NCBI GenBank assembly: GCA_030651695.1
Contig: JAUSCD010000005.1
Location: forward strand, 186,915-250,914
Length of the DNA: 64,000 bases
Direction: 5' to 3'
From: Pseudohongiella sp.
GTDB lineage: Bacteria; Pseudomonadota; Gammaproteobacteria; Pseudomonadales; Pseudohongiellaceae
The position numbers and the translations under genes were made by a program. Below are positions 32,799-42,028 of the stretch, in pieces. Position 1 is the stretch's first letter, and each line of letters begins with the position of its first letter. The notes below the pieces were generated by a model. The model was not told the origin of the DNA and ran no database searches. It saw nothing but the letters and a program-made list of their open reading frames with translations.

Positions 32799-33284
32799 AT
32801 GACTTTGATGATCGGCAAGAACTCTGTGGTTGCAATCAACTACACCCTGACCAATGATGCGGGCGAGGTAATGGACTCTTCGGAAGGCCGTGATCCGCTG
32901 ACGTATCTGCACGGTGCACACAACCTTATCCCCGGACTGGAAAAGCAGCTGGAAGGCAAAACTGCCGGTGCCAGCTTCAAGGCAACAATTGCTCCGGCAG
33001 ACGGCTACGGCGAAAGTGACCCTGCCATGATCCAGACCCTGCCGCGTGAAATGTTCCGCGGTGTGGACAATATTGAAGTCGGTATGGGTTTCACAGCTCA
33101 GGGCCCGCAAGGCCAGCAAAACATCATGGTCACTGCAATCAATGGCGACGAGGTCACTGTTGACGGCAACCACCCGATGGCGGGCAAAACCCTGCATTTT
33201 GCAGTGGAAGTGATCAGCGTGCGTGAAGCGACTGCGGAAGAGATCGATCACGGTCACGTGCATGATGGTTCACACCATCATTGA
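32799..33284 (+). CDS. slyD: FKBP-type peptidyl-prolyl isomerase, SlyD-like
   Basis: 161 residues. The FKBP domain is split by the insert-in-flap domain as in SlyD: NYTLTNDAGEVMDSSEGRDPLTYLHG, LIPGLEKQLEGK, then the IF-domain (ATIAPADGYGESDP...MFRG), closing with HPMAGKTLHFAVEVISVREAT. It is a chaperone and proline isomerase of the cytoplasm; SlyD of E. coli delivers nickel to hydrogenase. The C-terminal IDHGHVHDGSHHH is a short histidine-rich metal-binding tail, much smaller than the E. coli tail. AGGA lies before the ATG; an ATG three codons later is an alternative. Confidence 0.9.
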   Translation: MTLMIGKNSVVAINYTLTNDAGEVMDSSEGRDPLTYLHGAHNLIPGLEKQLEGKTAGASFKATIAPADGYGESDPAMIQTLPREMFRGVDNIEVGMGFTAQGPQGQQNIMVTAINGDEVTVDGNHPMAGKTLHFAVEVISVREATAEEIDHGHVHDGSHHH

Positions 33285-33310
33285 TTTGACTAGCCATGCA
33301 CGACACCAGT

Positions 33311-33340
33311 CTGGATGACAGCTGCTGTCAGCTAATCCAG
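33311..33340. terminator. hairpin between slyD and the VOC gene
   Basis: CTGGA, then TGACAG-CTG-CTGTCA, then a four- to five-base bulge and TCCAG form a two-part stem between convergent genes; the VOC stop codon lies in the bulge. No T-tract follows on either strand, so termination is only a suggestion. Confidence 0.35.
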
Positions 33341-33784
33341 CAAGGATGTGTTCTGCAATAACTCCAGCCAGTTGCCATCGGGGTCTTCCACAATGGCAAT
33401 GCTGACGCCGGGCCGGATGGTTTTAATCGGCACAACAACCTTATAACCCGCTTGTTCACAGGCAGGCACCACGTGCTGCAAATTGCCAATATGAAATGTG
33501 AAATAGCGCATGCCGGTGGCGGCAGGGATGCCGCCCGGCACTGCATCAGCAGCCGGTGATCTGTCCAACTGCACAATCTTGAGCACGGTCTCACCGACCT
33601 TCAGCCGGTGCATGGTGCCGCCGGACGGCATTGGAATCACCGACTCCAATGGCAGGCCAAGAAAGTCCCTGTAGAAAGCCAGCATGGGCCCGGCATCACG
33701 GGTAATGATGCCGAGATCTATGGATTGCTTTGTCAGATCCAGAGCGATGCCCGAACTCACGCTCCCGTTCATGTCCGGACTCAT
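33332..33784 (-). CDS. VOC-superfamily (glyoxalase/dioxygenase-like) protein
   Basis: 150 residues with the paired beta-alpha-beta modules of the vicinal-oxygen-chelate fold: SIDLGIITRDAGPMLAFYRDFLGLPLES opens module one and MRYFTFHIGNLQHVVPACEQAGY module two, closing with VEDPDGNWLELLQ. The glutamate of WLELLQ is the usual C-terminal metal ligand. Substrate unknown. Its ATG overlaps the aldehyde dehydrogenase stop (ATGA), so the two are translated together, which hints at a shared aldehyde or ketoaldehyde pathway. Confidence 0.85.
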   Translation of the reverse strand: MSPDMNGSVSSGIALDLTKQSIDLGIITRDAGPMLAFYRDFLGLPLESVIPMPSGGTMHRLKVGETVLKIVQLDRSPAADAVPGGIPAATGMRYFTFHIGNLQHVVPACEQAGYKVVVPIKTIRPGVSIAIVEDPDGNWLELLQNTSLLD

Positions 33785-35208
33785 GTGTTGTATCCCATGA
33801 TGGCTTTGACTTCGAGGAAATCATGGAAACCCTCAACGCCCCACTCGCGGCCGTTGCCGGATTGTTTATAGCCACCAAACGGTGCGGCAAAGTCAGGGCC
33901 GGCACCATTCATATGAATCATGCCGGTGCGGATTTGACGGGCAATCGCACGCGCGTGATCAGGTGCGCCGGACACATATCCGGACAAACCGTAGACGGTG
34001 TCATTGGCAATACGTACAGCGTCAGCATCGTCTTTGTAGCCAATGATTGACAATACCGGACCAAAAATTTCTTCGCGTGCGATGGTCATGTCATTGGTGA
34101 CATTGGCAAACACGGTGGGTCTTACAAAATAACCGGTTTCCAGCCCCTCAGGTTTGCCCGTGCCGCCGGCGACCAGAGTGGCGCCTTCGTCGATACCAGC
34201 CTGAATCAGAGCCTGGATTTTGTCGTACTGCATCTGGCTGACGACCGGACCGAGACGGGTGTTTTCGTCAGCAGGATTGCCGGGAACGGCTTTGGCGGCT
34301 GTGGCTTTGGCAATTTCGATGGCTTCTGCCATGCGTGACTGTGGCACCAGCATACGTGTTGGCGCGTTGCAGGACTGACCGCAGTTGCCAAAACACCCCA
34401 TCACGCCACCTTTAACGGCAGCTGCCAAGTCAGCGGAGTCCAGAATGATATTGGCCGATTTGCCGCCCAGCTCCTGACAGACACGCTTGATGGTGTCAGC
34501 AGCGGCTTTGGCTACTTCGCGACCAGCGCGGGTGGAGCCGGTGAAAGACACCATGTCTATTTCGGGATGCGCGGAAATGGCAGCGCCAACGCTGGGGCCG
34601 TCGCCGTTAACCAGATTGAAAACGCCTGCCGGTACACCCGCTTCGTGAATGATTTCAGCGAGAATCATCGCGCTGATGGGAGCGATTTCGCTCGGTTTCA
34701 AGACCATGGTGCAGCCTGTAGCCAGCGCTGGCGCCACTTTGCAGGTGAGCTGGTTCAGCGGCCAGTTCCAGGGTGTGATCATGCCGCAGACGCCCACCGG
34801 TTCTTTGATGATTTGAGTGGTGCCGCGGGCCTCTTCGAATTCGTATGTGGACAGAATATGTCGCGCGGTAGCGAAGTGAGCGATACCGGTGCCAACCTGG
34901 GCCGTGCGCGCAAAAGCAATAGGTGCGCCCATTTCCTGAGAGATGGCCTGAGCCAGATCTTCAGCGCGGGCTTTGATGCCGGCGAGAATTTTATCCAGAA
35001 TTGCCAGACGTTGTTCGCGGCTGGTTTGTGACCAGGCAGGGAAGGCGGCGCGTGCCGCTTTGGCCGCTGCATCCACATCTGCCGCAGTGCCCATAGCGAT
35101 GCTGGCAAATGGCTTTTCAGTGGCAGGGTTGATCACGTCCAGTGCCGGACGGTTATCTGCTTTGACCCACTTGCCATTGATATAAAAGGATAGATAGTCC
35201 TTGCTCAT
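33781..35208 (-). CDS. NAD(P)-dependent aldehyde dehydrogenase
   Basis: 475 residues, a full-length ALDH. The signature ITPWNWPLNQLTCKVAPALATG holds the catalytic-pocket Asn, VSFTGSTRAG the cofactor loop, CQELGGKSANII the general-base glutamate, and GNCGQSCNAPTRMLV the nucleophilic cysteine. EEIFGPVLSIIGY and PFGGYKQSGNGREWGVEGF complete it. It oxidises an aldehyde to the acid in the cytoplasm; the specific substrate is not readable. It is the first gene of a two-gene operon with the VOC protein. Confidence 0.93.
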   Translation of the reverse strand: MSKDYLSFYINGKWVKADNRPALDVINPATEKPFASIAMGTAADVDAAAKAARAAFPAWSQTSREQRLAILDKILAGIKARAEDLAQAISQEMGAPIAFARTAQVGTGIAHFATARHILSTYEFEEARGTTQIIKEPVGVCGMITPWNWPLNQLTCKVAPALATGCTMVLKPSEIAPISAMILAEIIHEAGVPAGVFNLVNGDGPSVGAAISAHPEIDMVSFTGSTRAGREVAKAAADTIKRVCQELGGKSANIILDSADLAAAVKGGVMGCFGNCGQSCNAPTRMLVPQSRMAEAIEIAKATAAKAVPGNPADENTRLGPVVSQMQYDKIQALIQAGIDEGATLVAGGTGKPEGLETGYFVRPTVFANVTNDMTIAREEIFGPVLSIIGYKDDADAVRIANDTVYGLSGYVSGAPDHARAIARQIRTGMIHMNGAGPDFAAPFGGYKQSGNGREWGVEGFHDFLEVKAIMGYNT

Positions 35209-35555
35209 ATTTTCCCCCGGGTTTATTGGTTCTGTGTCGAACAGGTGGTCGATTATCTGTCAATTTGGGTCGCAGTCAACTGATTATCAGTCAGGCGGAT
35301 TTATTGTTGCCGCGTTCAGAGTATCTCGCTCAATATATTAAACAGCCCTGCAGACCAGGAATAATGGGCTTTCGCCGGCACGGGCGCGATCCATCGGGTC
35401 AGCGTTGTCGTAAAGCCCGTAATGATAACCGGTGAACATTGTCTGACTGAGGACATGGCGTATACTGAACTCTGTGAACAACTCTTGAATGTAGCTGTTG
35501 AATATAACCCGGACACCGGGCGGTCTAGATGATACACAGACAAAGGAAGCTGGTC
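35209..35555. other. divergent intergenic region between the ALDH and TPR-like genes
   Basis: These 347 bases hold no gene that I can support. They contain a palindrome ACTGAT-T-ATCAGT at 35279-35291, about 70 bases upstream of the ALDH gene, which could be its operator, and a consensus-like promoter for the rightward gene (separate entry). Confidence 0.5.
35439..35466 (+). promoter_or_regulatory. sigma70-type promoter for the exported TPR-like protein
   Basis: TTGTCT, a 16-base spacer, then TATACT. Four and five of six bases match consensus. The start point would be about 80 bases before the gene. Confidence 0.5.
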
Positions 35556-36686
35556 ATGAGTTTGTCCGTACAGCGTTTGCTGATTCTGCTTTTATTGCTG
35601 ATGCCACCGGCATTGGCGCAGGAGTCCGGGGAGCCGGCTGCCGAAAGCGCCAGCATTGATGTGCCTGCCAGCCAGCAAGAAGTGTCTGGACAGGACAATA
35701 CGCAGGAAACAAGCGACCAGCAATCTGCGGAGCAGGCAGCTGCGCAGGCAATGGCCGATGAGGCCCGGGAGCGTGTGCAGCAGTTGCTGCGCGAGAGTGC
35801 TTCCAGACTGGAATCTGAGTTGGCAGCCCGCAGCAATGAATTAGGCCACTATGATGTTGCGCTGGCAGAGTTACAGTCCGATTTGGGCAGGATATATCTC
35901 GAGTTGGGCGAGTACGCGCTGGCAACAGAGGTTCTTCAGCAGGCACTGCAGCTGGTGCGAATTAACCGGGGGCTCTATGATCCGGCCCAGATTCAGGTGC
36001 TTGAACAGTTAGTCTCCAGCCTGCGCGCCCAGTCAGATTGGGACAGGGTGGATGATTACCAGCATCTGGTTTTTTCTTTGCAAAGTCGCGTCTATCAGCC
36101 GGATTCGCCAGAGTTTGCTGATGCTGCATTGGCGATGGGTGAATGGCAGGTTGTGGCTACGCGTGCCAGGCTCACAGGCCGCAGCGGGTCATTTCAGTCG
36201 ATAGAGCGCCTGAGCAATTTGAAAGATGTGTATTCCAGTGTCCTCGTCCATGCTGAAGAGCGCGGAGACGTGGCGCGTCAATGGGAAATCAGGTATTCAG
36301 CTGCGCTGGTGGACATTGAAATCGCCCGACATTACCTGTCAACCGACATGAATGACATGATGATTGCAGCCTCGCGGTATGTGACGCAGACAGTTTGCCG
36401 TACCGTATCCGATGGCGCCGGCGGGTACCAGCGGGTATGTTGGCAGGAATCGGTAAGTAATCCGGATTATTACCGCCAGGTGAATAATCAAAGGCGAACA
36501 CAGCTCGAGCGCGCCCGCATGAGTCTGCAGAGCGCGCGACGGGATATGCAGGCTCTGATGGATAACAATCCGGAGTTTGTCAGCCAGAATGCAGAGCGTA
36601 CTGAAGCTGGCATGCAAAATCTGACCACGGTGTTGGAAGATCTGCAGCGCGAGTCGCGTCGGGCAACTCTGGGGGGAGCCTGGTAG
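35556..36686 (+). CDS. exported tetratricopeptide-like protein of unknown function
   Basis: 376 residues. A signal peptide (LLILLLLLMPPALAQ) is followed by a Gln/Ser/Ala/Glu-rich low-complexity spacer (to about residue 65) and a helical region. Residues about 85-135 (SNELGHYDVALAELQSDLG, YLELGEYALATEVLQQALQL) look like TPR motifs. A Cys-containing stretch TVCRTVSDGAGGYQRVCW sits in the second half and could form a disulfide. AAGGAAG lies before the chosen ATG. It resembles conserved hypothetical periplasmic proteins of marine gammaproteobacteria, but I cannot name a family. A peroxiredoxin gene follows after 64 bases. Confidence 0.75.
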   Translation: MSLSVQRLLILLLLLMPPALAQESGEPAAESASIDVPASQQEVSGQDNTQETSDQQSAEQAAAQAMADEARERVQQLLRESASRLESELAARSNELGHYDVALAELQSDLGRIYLELGEYALATEVLQQALQLVRINRGLYDPAQIQVLEQLVSSLRAQSDWDRVDDYQHLVFSLQSRVYQPDSPEFADAALAMGEWQVVATRARLTGRSGSFQSIERLSNLKDVYSSVLVHAEERGDVARQWEIRYSAALVDIEIARHYLSTDMNDMMIAASRYVTQTVCRTVSDGAGGYQRVCWQESVSNPDYYRQVNNQRRTQLERARMSLQSARRDMQALMDNNPEFVSQNAERTEAGMQNLTTVLEDLQRESRRATLGGAW

Positions 36687-36750
36687 CTGAAGCTGGACAG
36701 ACCAATGAATTTTTGTAAAACACTGACTGTTAAATCACGAGGAAATTTTA

Positions 36751-37302
36751 ATGTTTACACAATGGCGAAAGACGGGCGTAGCTGTGCTGGGCGTGGCCGC
36801 GATGTTGGCATCAACGTTGAGTGCAGCGCTGGAAGTGGGTGACAAGGCTCCTGACTTCACGCTCCAGGCATCTGATGGCAATATCTACTCCCTGTCGGAT
36901 TTTGTGGGTAAGCAGCCGGTTGTGCTGGCATTCTTCCCTGCAGCGTTTACCGGTGGATGTACCATACAATGCAAAGCCATTCGCGACAGCAGTGATGAAA
37001 TCAAGAGCTTTGACGTCACCTATTTCATGGCAAGTGTGGACACGGTAGAAAAGAACACCGAGTTTGCAAAAGAGTACGAACTGGATTTCCCTGTGCTGGC
37101 GGATCCTGAAAAAACCATGACCGCGGCCTTTGGTGTGCTCAGTGAGCGCGGTTTTGCCAATCGCTGGACCTACTACATTGATGCGCAAGGTGTTGTGGTG
37201 CAGATCGACAAGTCCACCAACCCAAGTTCCGCAGGCAAAGATCTGGCTGAAAGCATGGCAAATCTCGGATTTCCGCGCGCGAATCAGTCAGCTGGTCTAT
37301 AA
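36751..37302 (+). CDS. exported peroxiredoxin (AhpC/TSA, BCP-like)
   Basis: 183 residues. A signal peptide ([19 protein letters not shown]) places it in the periplasm, unlike cytoplasmic BCP. The thioredoxin-fold peroxiredoxin domain has [11 protein letters not shown], the active site [13 protein letters not shown] with Cys70 as the peroxidatic residue and Cys74 nearby (C-x3-C instead of the C-x4-C of BCP), and [12 protein letters not shown]. It should detoxify peroxides outside the inner membrane, needing a periplasmic thiol donor. AGGAAA precedes the ATG. It may be co-transcribed with the upstream exported protein. Confidence 0.9.
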   Translation: MFTQWRKTGVAVLGVAAMLASTLSAALEVGDKAPDFTLQASDGNIYSLSDFVGKQPVVLAFFPAAFTGGCTIQCKAIRDSSDEIKSFDVTYFMASVDTVEKNTEFAKEYELDFPVLADPEKTMTAAFGVLSERGFANRWTYYIDAQGVVVQIDKSTNPSSAGKDLAESMANLGFPRANQSAGL

Positions 37303-37439
37303 ACCGGAAGTAACAACTTTAAACGAGCTGTCAGGTTGCCGCATAATGTGACCTGATTGTGATGATTGCAGGCATTGTCGTGATGCCTGCAGTGTTGTCT
37401 TGCCCCTGTCATTGGCCCTGTGCCAGAATACTCACCACT

Positions 37440-38288
37440 ATGGCTCATAAAACTCTTGCGATTATTGCTGCGCTGTCCCTGATCGGGGTGGCTTTTCTGG
37501 TTTATCTGGCGTTGACTTTCGAGCCTCCTGAGGGCACCAGAAGCGTGGCTCTGGACACGCCGGTACCACGGCCAGTCGAGCAAATTGTTCCGGTCACTCC
37601 GCCTGTTGCTGCAGACCCCACTCCCACTGAGCCCGCCGCTCCGTTGGTGAGTGTTCCTGTAACACAGGAGCCTGTGGTGACTGAAGAGTCGTTGCAACCG
37701 CTCCCTACGCTTAACGATAGCGACGCTTTTGTCGTAACCCGTCTTGCCGAAATGGAAATGGGGGCAAGCTTGCTGCGGATGCTGGCGCCGGAAGATCTGG
37801 TGCGTAAATTCGTGGTATTTGTCACCAATGTGGCTGACGGTGAATTACCACAAATGGAATACCCGTTGCGCCGTATTGAGTCGGAGTTCGCAACCAGAGA
37901 AATTGCGGCGAACCTGTTTGAAATGACACCAGCCACCCATACGCGCTTTACGCCTATGGTCGATATGCTGGTTACACTTGATCCCCAGCAAGGCGTTGCC
38001 ATTTACCGCGCATTGCGCCCGTTGTTTCAGGAAGCTTATGCCGAGCTTGGATATCAGGGCAGCTTTGATGCAGTGCTTGTTCGTGCCATCGATCAGATCA
38101 TGAATGCGCAACTTGAAACCGGGCCATTCCAGTTGATCAAACCTTCCGTGATGTTCCTTTATGCCGAAGGCAGAATTGAAGACTTGCCTCCGGTACAAAA
38201 ACAGCTGCTGCGTCTCGGGCCGGAAAATACCGCCAAACTGCAGGCTGTGCTGCCTGCTTACCGGGAGCGATTGCAGGCAGGGCGTTGA
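37440..38288 (+). CDS. DUF3014-like membrane-anchored protein
   Basis: 282 residues. One N-terminal membrane helix ([21 protein letters not shown]) is followed by a Pro/Val/Thr-rich linker (residues about 25-85) and a folded domain with [36 protein letters not shown] and [34 protein letters not shown]. This pattern fits the DUF3014 family of proteobacteria, of unknown role. The domain should be periplasmic. Start: the ATG giving MAHKTL; the frame extends 27 codons upstream without a convincing site. It ends just before recQ, six bases from the recQ ATG. Confidence 0.75.
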   Translation: MAHKTLAIIAALSLIGVAFLVYLALTFEPPEGTRSVALDTPVPRPVEQIVPVTPPVAADPTPTEPAAPLVSVPVTQEPVVTEESLQPLPTLNDSDAFVVTRLAEMEMGASLLRMLAPEDLVRKFVVFVTNVADGELPQMEYPLRRIESEFATREIAANLFEMTPATHTRFTPMVDMLVTLDPQQGVAIYRALRPLFQEAYAELGYQGSFDAVLVRAIDQIMNAQLETGPFQLIKPSVMFLYAEGRIEDLPPVQKQLLRLGPENTAKLQAVLPAYRERLQAGR

Positions 38289-38293
38289 GTCAG

Positions 38294-40135
38294 ATGGATC
38301 AACCCGGCACTGAGTTCCCTGGGCTGGAAAGCGCCAGGAAGGTACTACGCACGGTCTTTGGTTACGACGACTTTCGCGGTGCGCAGGCTGAGATCATTGT
38401 AGAAATGATCAATGGCCGCAATGCCCTTGTGCTGATGCCTACCGGCGGTGGCAAATCCCTGTGTTATCAGATTCCAGCCCTGCTTCGCGACGGCGTAGGC
38501 ATTGTTATTTCACCGTTGATTGCGCTGATGCAGGATCAGGTCGATGCTCTGCGCGCAGCCGGTGTGCGTGCTGGTTTTATCAACTCTTCCCTGTCAGCTG
38601 AAGACTATCAACAGGTCATGCGGGCACTCAGAAGCGGCGAGCTGGATCTGCTGTATCTGGCTCCTGAAAGACTCAGCCAGCCCGGCACACTCGAGTTGCT
38701 CTCCAGCCTCAGGATCGCGCTGTTTGCTATCGATGAAGCGCATTGCGTCTCACAATGGGGCCATGACTTCCGCGCAGATTATCTGTCGCTGAACGTTCTG
38801 CATCAGCGATTTCCACATGTGCCCCGTATAGCACTGACGGCGACTGCCGATGCCGCCACTCGTGAAGAAATCATCAATCGTCTTGAATTGCATGATGCCC
38901 GGCACTTTGTCACCGGCTTTGATCGCCCGAACATCCAGTACCGTATTACCCAGAAGCGCAATCCACGTGTGCAATTGCTGGACTTTCTGCGTCGTGAGCA
39001 TAACGGCGATGCCGGAATTGTATATTGCCTGTCGCGTAAAAAAACCGAAGAAACCGCTTTCTGGCTGGAGCAGCAGGGGTTTACCGCTTTGCCCTACCAC
39101 GCGGGCCTGAGTGCTGCCGAGCGACTGCGTAATCAGCAACGTTTTTTACGTGAAGATGGCGTGATCGTAGTTGCGACCATCGCCTTCGGTATGGGTATAG
39201 ATAAACCTGATGTGCGGTTTATCGTGCATCTGGATCTGCCCAAAAGTATTGAATCCTATTATCAGGAAACAGGAAGGGCGGGTCGTGACGGCGAGCCTGC
39301 CACAGCCTGGATGGTTTATGGTCTGCAGGACGTTATCAAGCTGCGACAGATGATGGACGACTCACAGGGCGGCGAGCATTTCAAACGCCTCGAGCGCATC
39401 AGACTGGATGCCATGCTGGGGCTTTGTGAAATTACCAGTTGCCGGCGCCAGGCGCTTCGTCAGTATTTTGGTGAAGAGGCGCCCGACCAATGTGGTAACT
39501 GTGACGCCTGCCTGAATCCTGCGCCGACCTGGGATGGCACATTGGCGGCACAAAAAGCCTTGTCCTGTGTCTACAGAACCGGACAACGTTTTGGTGTGGC
39601 CTATCTGATAGAAGTGCTGAGTGGTCTGGAAAGTGAGCGGGTACTGCAAAACGGTCACACCCATCTCAGTACCTTTGGTATTGGCCGGGATATTGATAAA
39701 TCGCAGTGGCAATCGGTATATCGTCAACTGGTGGCCAGAGGATATATGGGTGTCGATCACAACGGATTTGGTGGGCTGTATCTGACGTCCAAAGCCCGCC
39801 CGGTTCTGAAAGGGGAGGAGGCGATTCGCCTGCGTGAAGATGTGCAGGAGGTCAGCAGCCGAACCTCCAAAACCAGTCGGGCTGATGTCGGAATGTTGCC
39901 TGAAGACAGGCGTCTGTTTGAATCACTTCGCATTTGCCGTAAAAAACTTGCCGAGCAGTATGACGTTCCACCCTATGTCATTTTTCACGATGCAACTTTA
40001 TTGGATATGGTGCATCTAAGACCACTCAATGCCCAACAATTGTTGTCGGTGAATGGCGTTGGGCAAGGCAAGTTGAGTAAATACGGTGAAGAATTCTTGC
40101 GCATAATCAATGAGCATGAACTCGATCTGGTATAG
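38294..40135 (+). CDS. recQ: ATP-dependent DNA helicase RecQ
   Basis: 613 residues, near E. coli RecQ (609). The helicase core has FRGAQAEII (Q-motif region), [15 protein letters not shown] (Walker A), [16 protein letters not shown] (DEAH plus aromatic loop), ALTATA, and [10 protein letters not shown] (motif VI). The zinc site is [15 protein letters not shown]...CGNCDAC, then the winged helix and a C-terminal HRDC domain ([24 protein letters not shown]). It is a 3'-5' helicase in recombination repair. A TTG overlapping the previous stop is an alternative start three codons upstream. Confidence 0.96.
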   Translation: MDQPGTEFPGLESARKVLRTVFGYDDFRGAQAEIIVEMINGRNALVLMPTGGGKSLCYQIPALLRDGVGIVISPLIALMQDQVDALRAAGVRAGFINSSLSAEDYQQVMRALRSGELDLLYLAPERLSQPGTLELLSSLRIALFAIDEAHCVSQWGHDFRADYLSLNVLHQRFPHVPRIALTATADAATREEIINRLELHDARHFVTGFDRPNIQYRITQKRNPRVQLLDFLRREHNGDAGIVYCLSRKKTEETAFWLEQQGFTALPYHAGLSAAERLRNQQRFLREDGVIVVATIAFGMGIDKPDVRFIVHLDLPKSIESYYQETGRAGRDGEPATAWMVYGLQDVIKLRQMMDDSQGGEHFKRLERIRLDAMLGLCEITSCRRQALRQYFGEEAPDQCGNCDACLNPAPTWDGTLAAQKALSCVYRTGQRFGVAYLIEVLSGLESERVLQNGHTHLSTFGIGRDIDKSQWQSVYRQLVARGYMGVDHNGFGGLYLTSKARPVLKGEEAIRLREDVQEVSSRTSKTSRADVGMLPEDRRLFESLRICRKKLAEQYDVPPYVIFHDATLLDMVHLRPLNAQQLLSVNGVGQGKLSKYGEEFLRIINEHELDLV

Positions 40136-40197
40136 AATGCGCACGTTTTTTGACCAGCGCCGGTTTTACGTTCCGGTGAGCAGACAGGAGTAGCAAG

Positions 40198-41196
40198 ATG
40201 AACGGCTTTGTTGTTAACGGCCCTATTGTAGTGGCGGCGATGTATCGCTTTGTCCGCCTCGAAGACTTTGAAGCCCTGCGCGCCCCTTTGCACCGGGTTC
40301 TGTTGGATAACGGTGTCAAAGGCACTTTGTTGTTGGCCCGTGAAGGCATCAACGGCACCATCGCTGGAACGCGTGAGGGTATAGACGCTGTAATGCACTG
40401 GATGCGCGCGGATGAGCGTCTGGCACCAATTGAAATCAAAGAGTCCTACGCAGAGGACAATCCCTTTTATCGCACCAAGGTCAAACTCAAAAACGAGATT
40501 GTGACCATGGGCGTGGAAGACATTGATCCATGCCACATAGTGGGCACTTATGTAAAAGCACAGGACTGGAACGCGCTCATAGCGGATCCGGAAGTGCTGG
40601 TGATTGATACCCGAAACCACTATGAGTATCAGATCGGCACATTCGAGCGCGCGATCAACCCGCAAACTGATGCGTTTCGCGAATTCCCGGAGTTTGTGAA
40701 AGAAAACCTCGACCCGGGCAAGCACAAGAAAGTGGCCATGTTCTGCACGGGCGGTATTCGTTGCGAAAAATCAACGGCCTATCTCAAACAGAATGGTTTT
40801 ACAGAGGTCTATCACCTGCAGGGTGGCATCCTCAAGTATCTGGAAGAAGTCCCGCAAGAGCAGTCCCTGTGGCGCGGGGAGTGTTTTGTGTTCGATAACC
40901 GTGTGACGGTGAATCATCAACTGGAGAGGGGCAGTTACGACCAGTGCCATGCCTGCCGGATGCCTATCACCGGGCAGGAAAAAAAGTCAGCACATTTCAA
41001 GCCCGGTATCAGCTGTCCGCATTGTTTTGAGCGTCATACGCAGGACAAAATCGAGCGATTTGCCGAGCGCGAGCGCCAGATGCAGTTGGCCCGGGAAAGG
41101 GGCGAGACGCACATCGGTGAGCCCATGTCGATGGTTATCCAGCAGCGGCGTCAGGAAAAACTCGCAGCCAAGCAGGCCCAGCGTCAGATCGGCTGA
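40198..41196 (+). CDS. trhO: tRNA uridine(34) hydroxylase, rhodanese domain
   Basis: 332 residues, the YceA/TrhO family. An N-terminal acylphosphatase-like domain ([22 protein letters not shown]) is followed by a rhodanese domain ([17 protein letters not shown]) with the active cysteine Cys183 in [14 protein letters not shown]-terminal cysteine-rich part ([10 protein letters not shown] and [11 protein letters not shown]) likely binds a metal. TrhO makes 5-hydroxyuridine at tRNA position 34 using oxygen. AGGAG lies before the ATG. Its end overlaps the convergent DUF1653 gene by 13 bases. Confidence 0.94.
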   Translation: MNGFVVNGPIVVAAMYRFVRLEDFEALRAPLHRVLLDNGVKGTLLLAREGINGTIAGTREGIDAVMHWMRADERLAPIEIKESYAEDNPFYRTKVKLKNEIVTMGVEDIDPCHIVGTYVKAQDWNALIADPEVLVIDTRNHYEYQIGTFERAINPQTDAFREFPEFVKENLDPGKHKKVAMFCTGGIRCEKSTAYLKQNGFTEVYHLQGGILKYLEEVPQEQSLWRGECFVFDNRVTVNHQLERGSYDQCHACRMPITGQEKKSAHFKPGISCPHCFERHTQDKIERFAERERQMQLARERGETHIGEPMSMVIQQRRQEKLAAKQAQRQIG

Positions 41197-41438
41197 TCCT
41201 GCTCTGTCTTGTGATCAGGCGCCACCGGGCCCAGATATTCAAATCTGGGTAACTGGCGGCCCTGGTACTCCACCGACTCGGTAAACATGGTCAGCGGCCT
41301 GACCCAGAGGCCGCGTTCCCCATATTGCGGACGGTAAACCACCAGCCATTCTTCGGTTTCGCTGTGCCTTGCCAGTCCAAGCACATCATAAAGCGGGCCT
41401 TTATAATGGCGATAGGTTCCCAGGGGAATTGAATGCAT
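41184..41438 (-). CDS. DUF1653 domain protein
   Basis: 84 residues. [22 protein letters not shown] followed by [26 protein letters not shown] matches the small DUF1653 domain, found widely in bacteria with no known function. The last residues overlap the trhO stop on the other strand. No signal or membrane helix is seen. Confidence 0.82.
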   Translation of the reverse strand: MHSIPLGTYRHYKGPLYDVLGLARHSETEEWLVVYRPQYGERGLWVRPLTMFTESVEYQGRQLPRFEYLGPVAPDHKTEQDQPI

Positions 41439-41599
41439 ATCGGTGAGTCCTGTTGCGCGATGTTAGTAATGAGGTTCCGGACCCACAAAGTGTATCCCGA
41501 ACTGACAAGTGGCACATGTAAAATGCCTGACGCTGGATTACACTCAGCAGCCTGATAGGTTGGAAAGTACCCTGTGTCACAAAAAAAAGGAGAGTAGAA

Positions 41600-41929
41600 A
41601 TGCAAAGTTTCAAGGCCGGTATGGCTGTTGTTTTATTGCTTGCACTGGCAGCTTGTGCGTCCAGTCCGCCGGCTCCATCCAAGCAAGAAATGATCATCGG
41701 CGCCTGGGAAGCTGAGTTTGAGGGGCAGGCGATGACGCTGGAGTATGGCGAGGCAAATGTCAGGGTCAGAGAATTTGGTATCAGTTTCCCCTATGTGTGG
41801 ATCGACGGAGACAGTATTCGTCTGAACGCAATGGGGCAGGAAGTTGTCAGTCGGGTAGAGTTTGATTCTCCTGATGTGATGCGTCAAACCGCAGACGGAC
41901 AGACACAGGTATTGCGAAGAGTTCCCTGA
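41600..41929 (+). CDS. small outer-membrane lipoprotein of unknown function
   Basis: 109 residues. The lipobox LALAAC with Cys19 gives a lipoprotein; Ala at +2 predicts the outer membrane. The mature part is a small beta-rich domain (IIGAWEAEFEGQAMTLEYGEANVRVR, FPYVWIDGDSIRL) reminiscent of lipocalin-like or DUF5640-type lipoproteins that sense or stabilise, but no family can be named with certainty. AAAGGAGAG precedes the ATG. A perfect palindromic terminator follows. Confidence 0.78.
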   Translation: MQSFKAGMAVVLLLALAACASSPPAPSKQEMIIGAWEAEFEGQAMTLEYGEANVRVREFGISFPYVWIDGDSIRLNAMGQEVVSRVEFDSPDVMRQTADGQTQVLRRVP

Positions 41930-41962
41930 TCGCCACGGTTTACTTTTCCGGATCAGCATCAG

Positions 41963-41998
41963 AAGTAAAAAAGCCACCCATGGGTGGCTTTTTTACTT
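41963..41998. terminator. bidirectional rho-independent terminator, perfect palindrome
   Basis: A perfect 36-base palindrome: AAGTAAAAAAGCCACCCA and its exact complement. The A- and T-tracts serve both strands. It ends the lipoprotein transcript (plus) and the His-rich protein transcript (minus). Confidence 0.94.
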
Positions 41999-42028
41999 TG
42001 TGGCCGACAGCAATTGCTGGTCAGCGCA

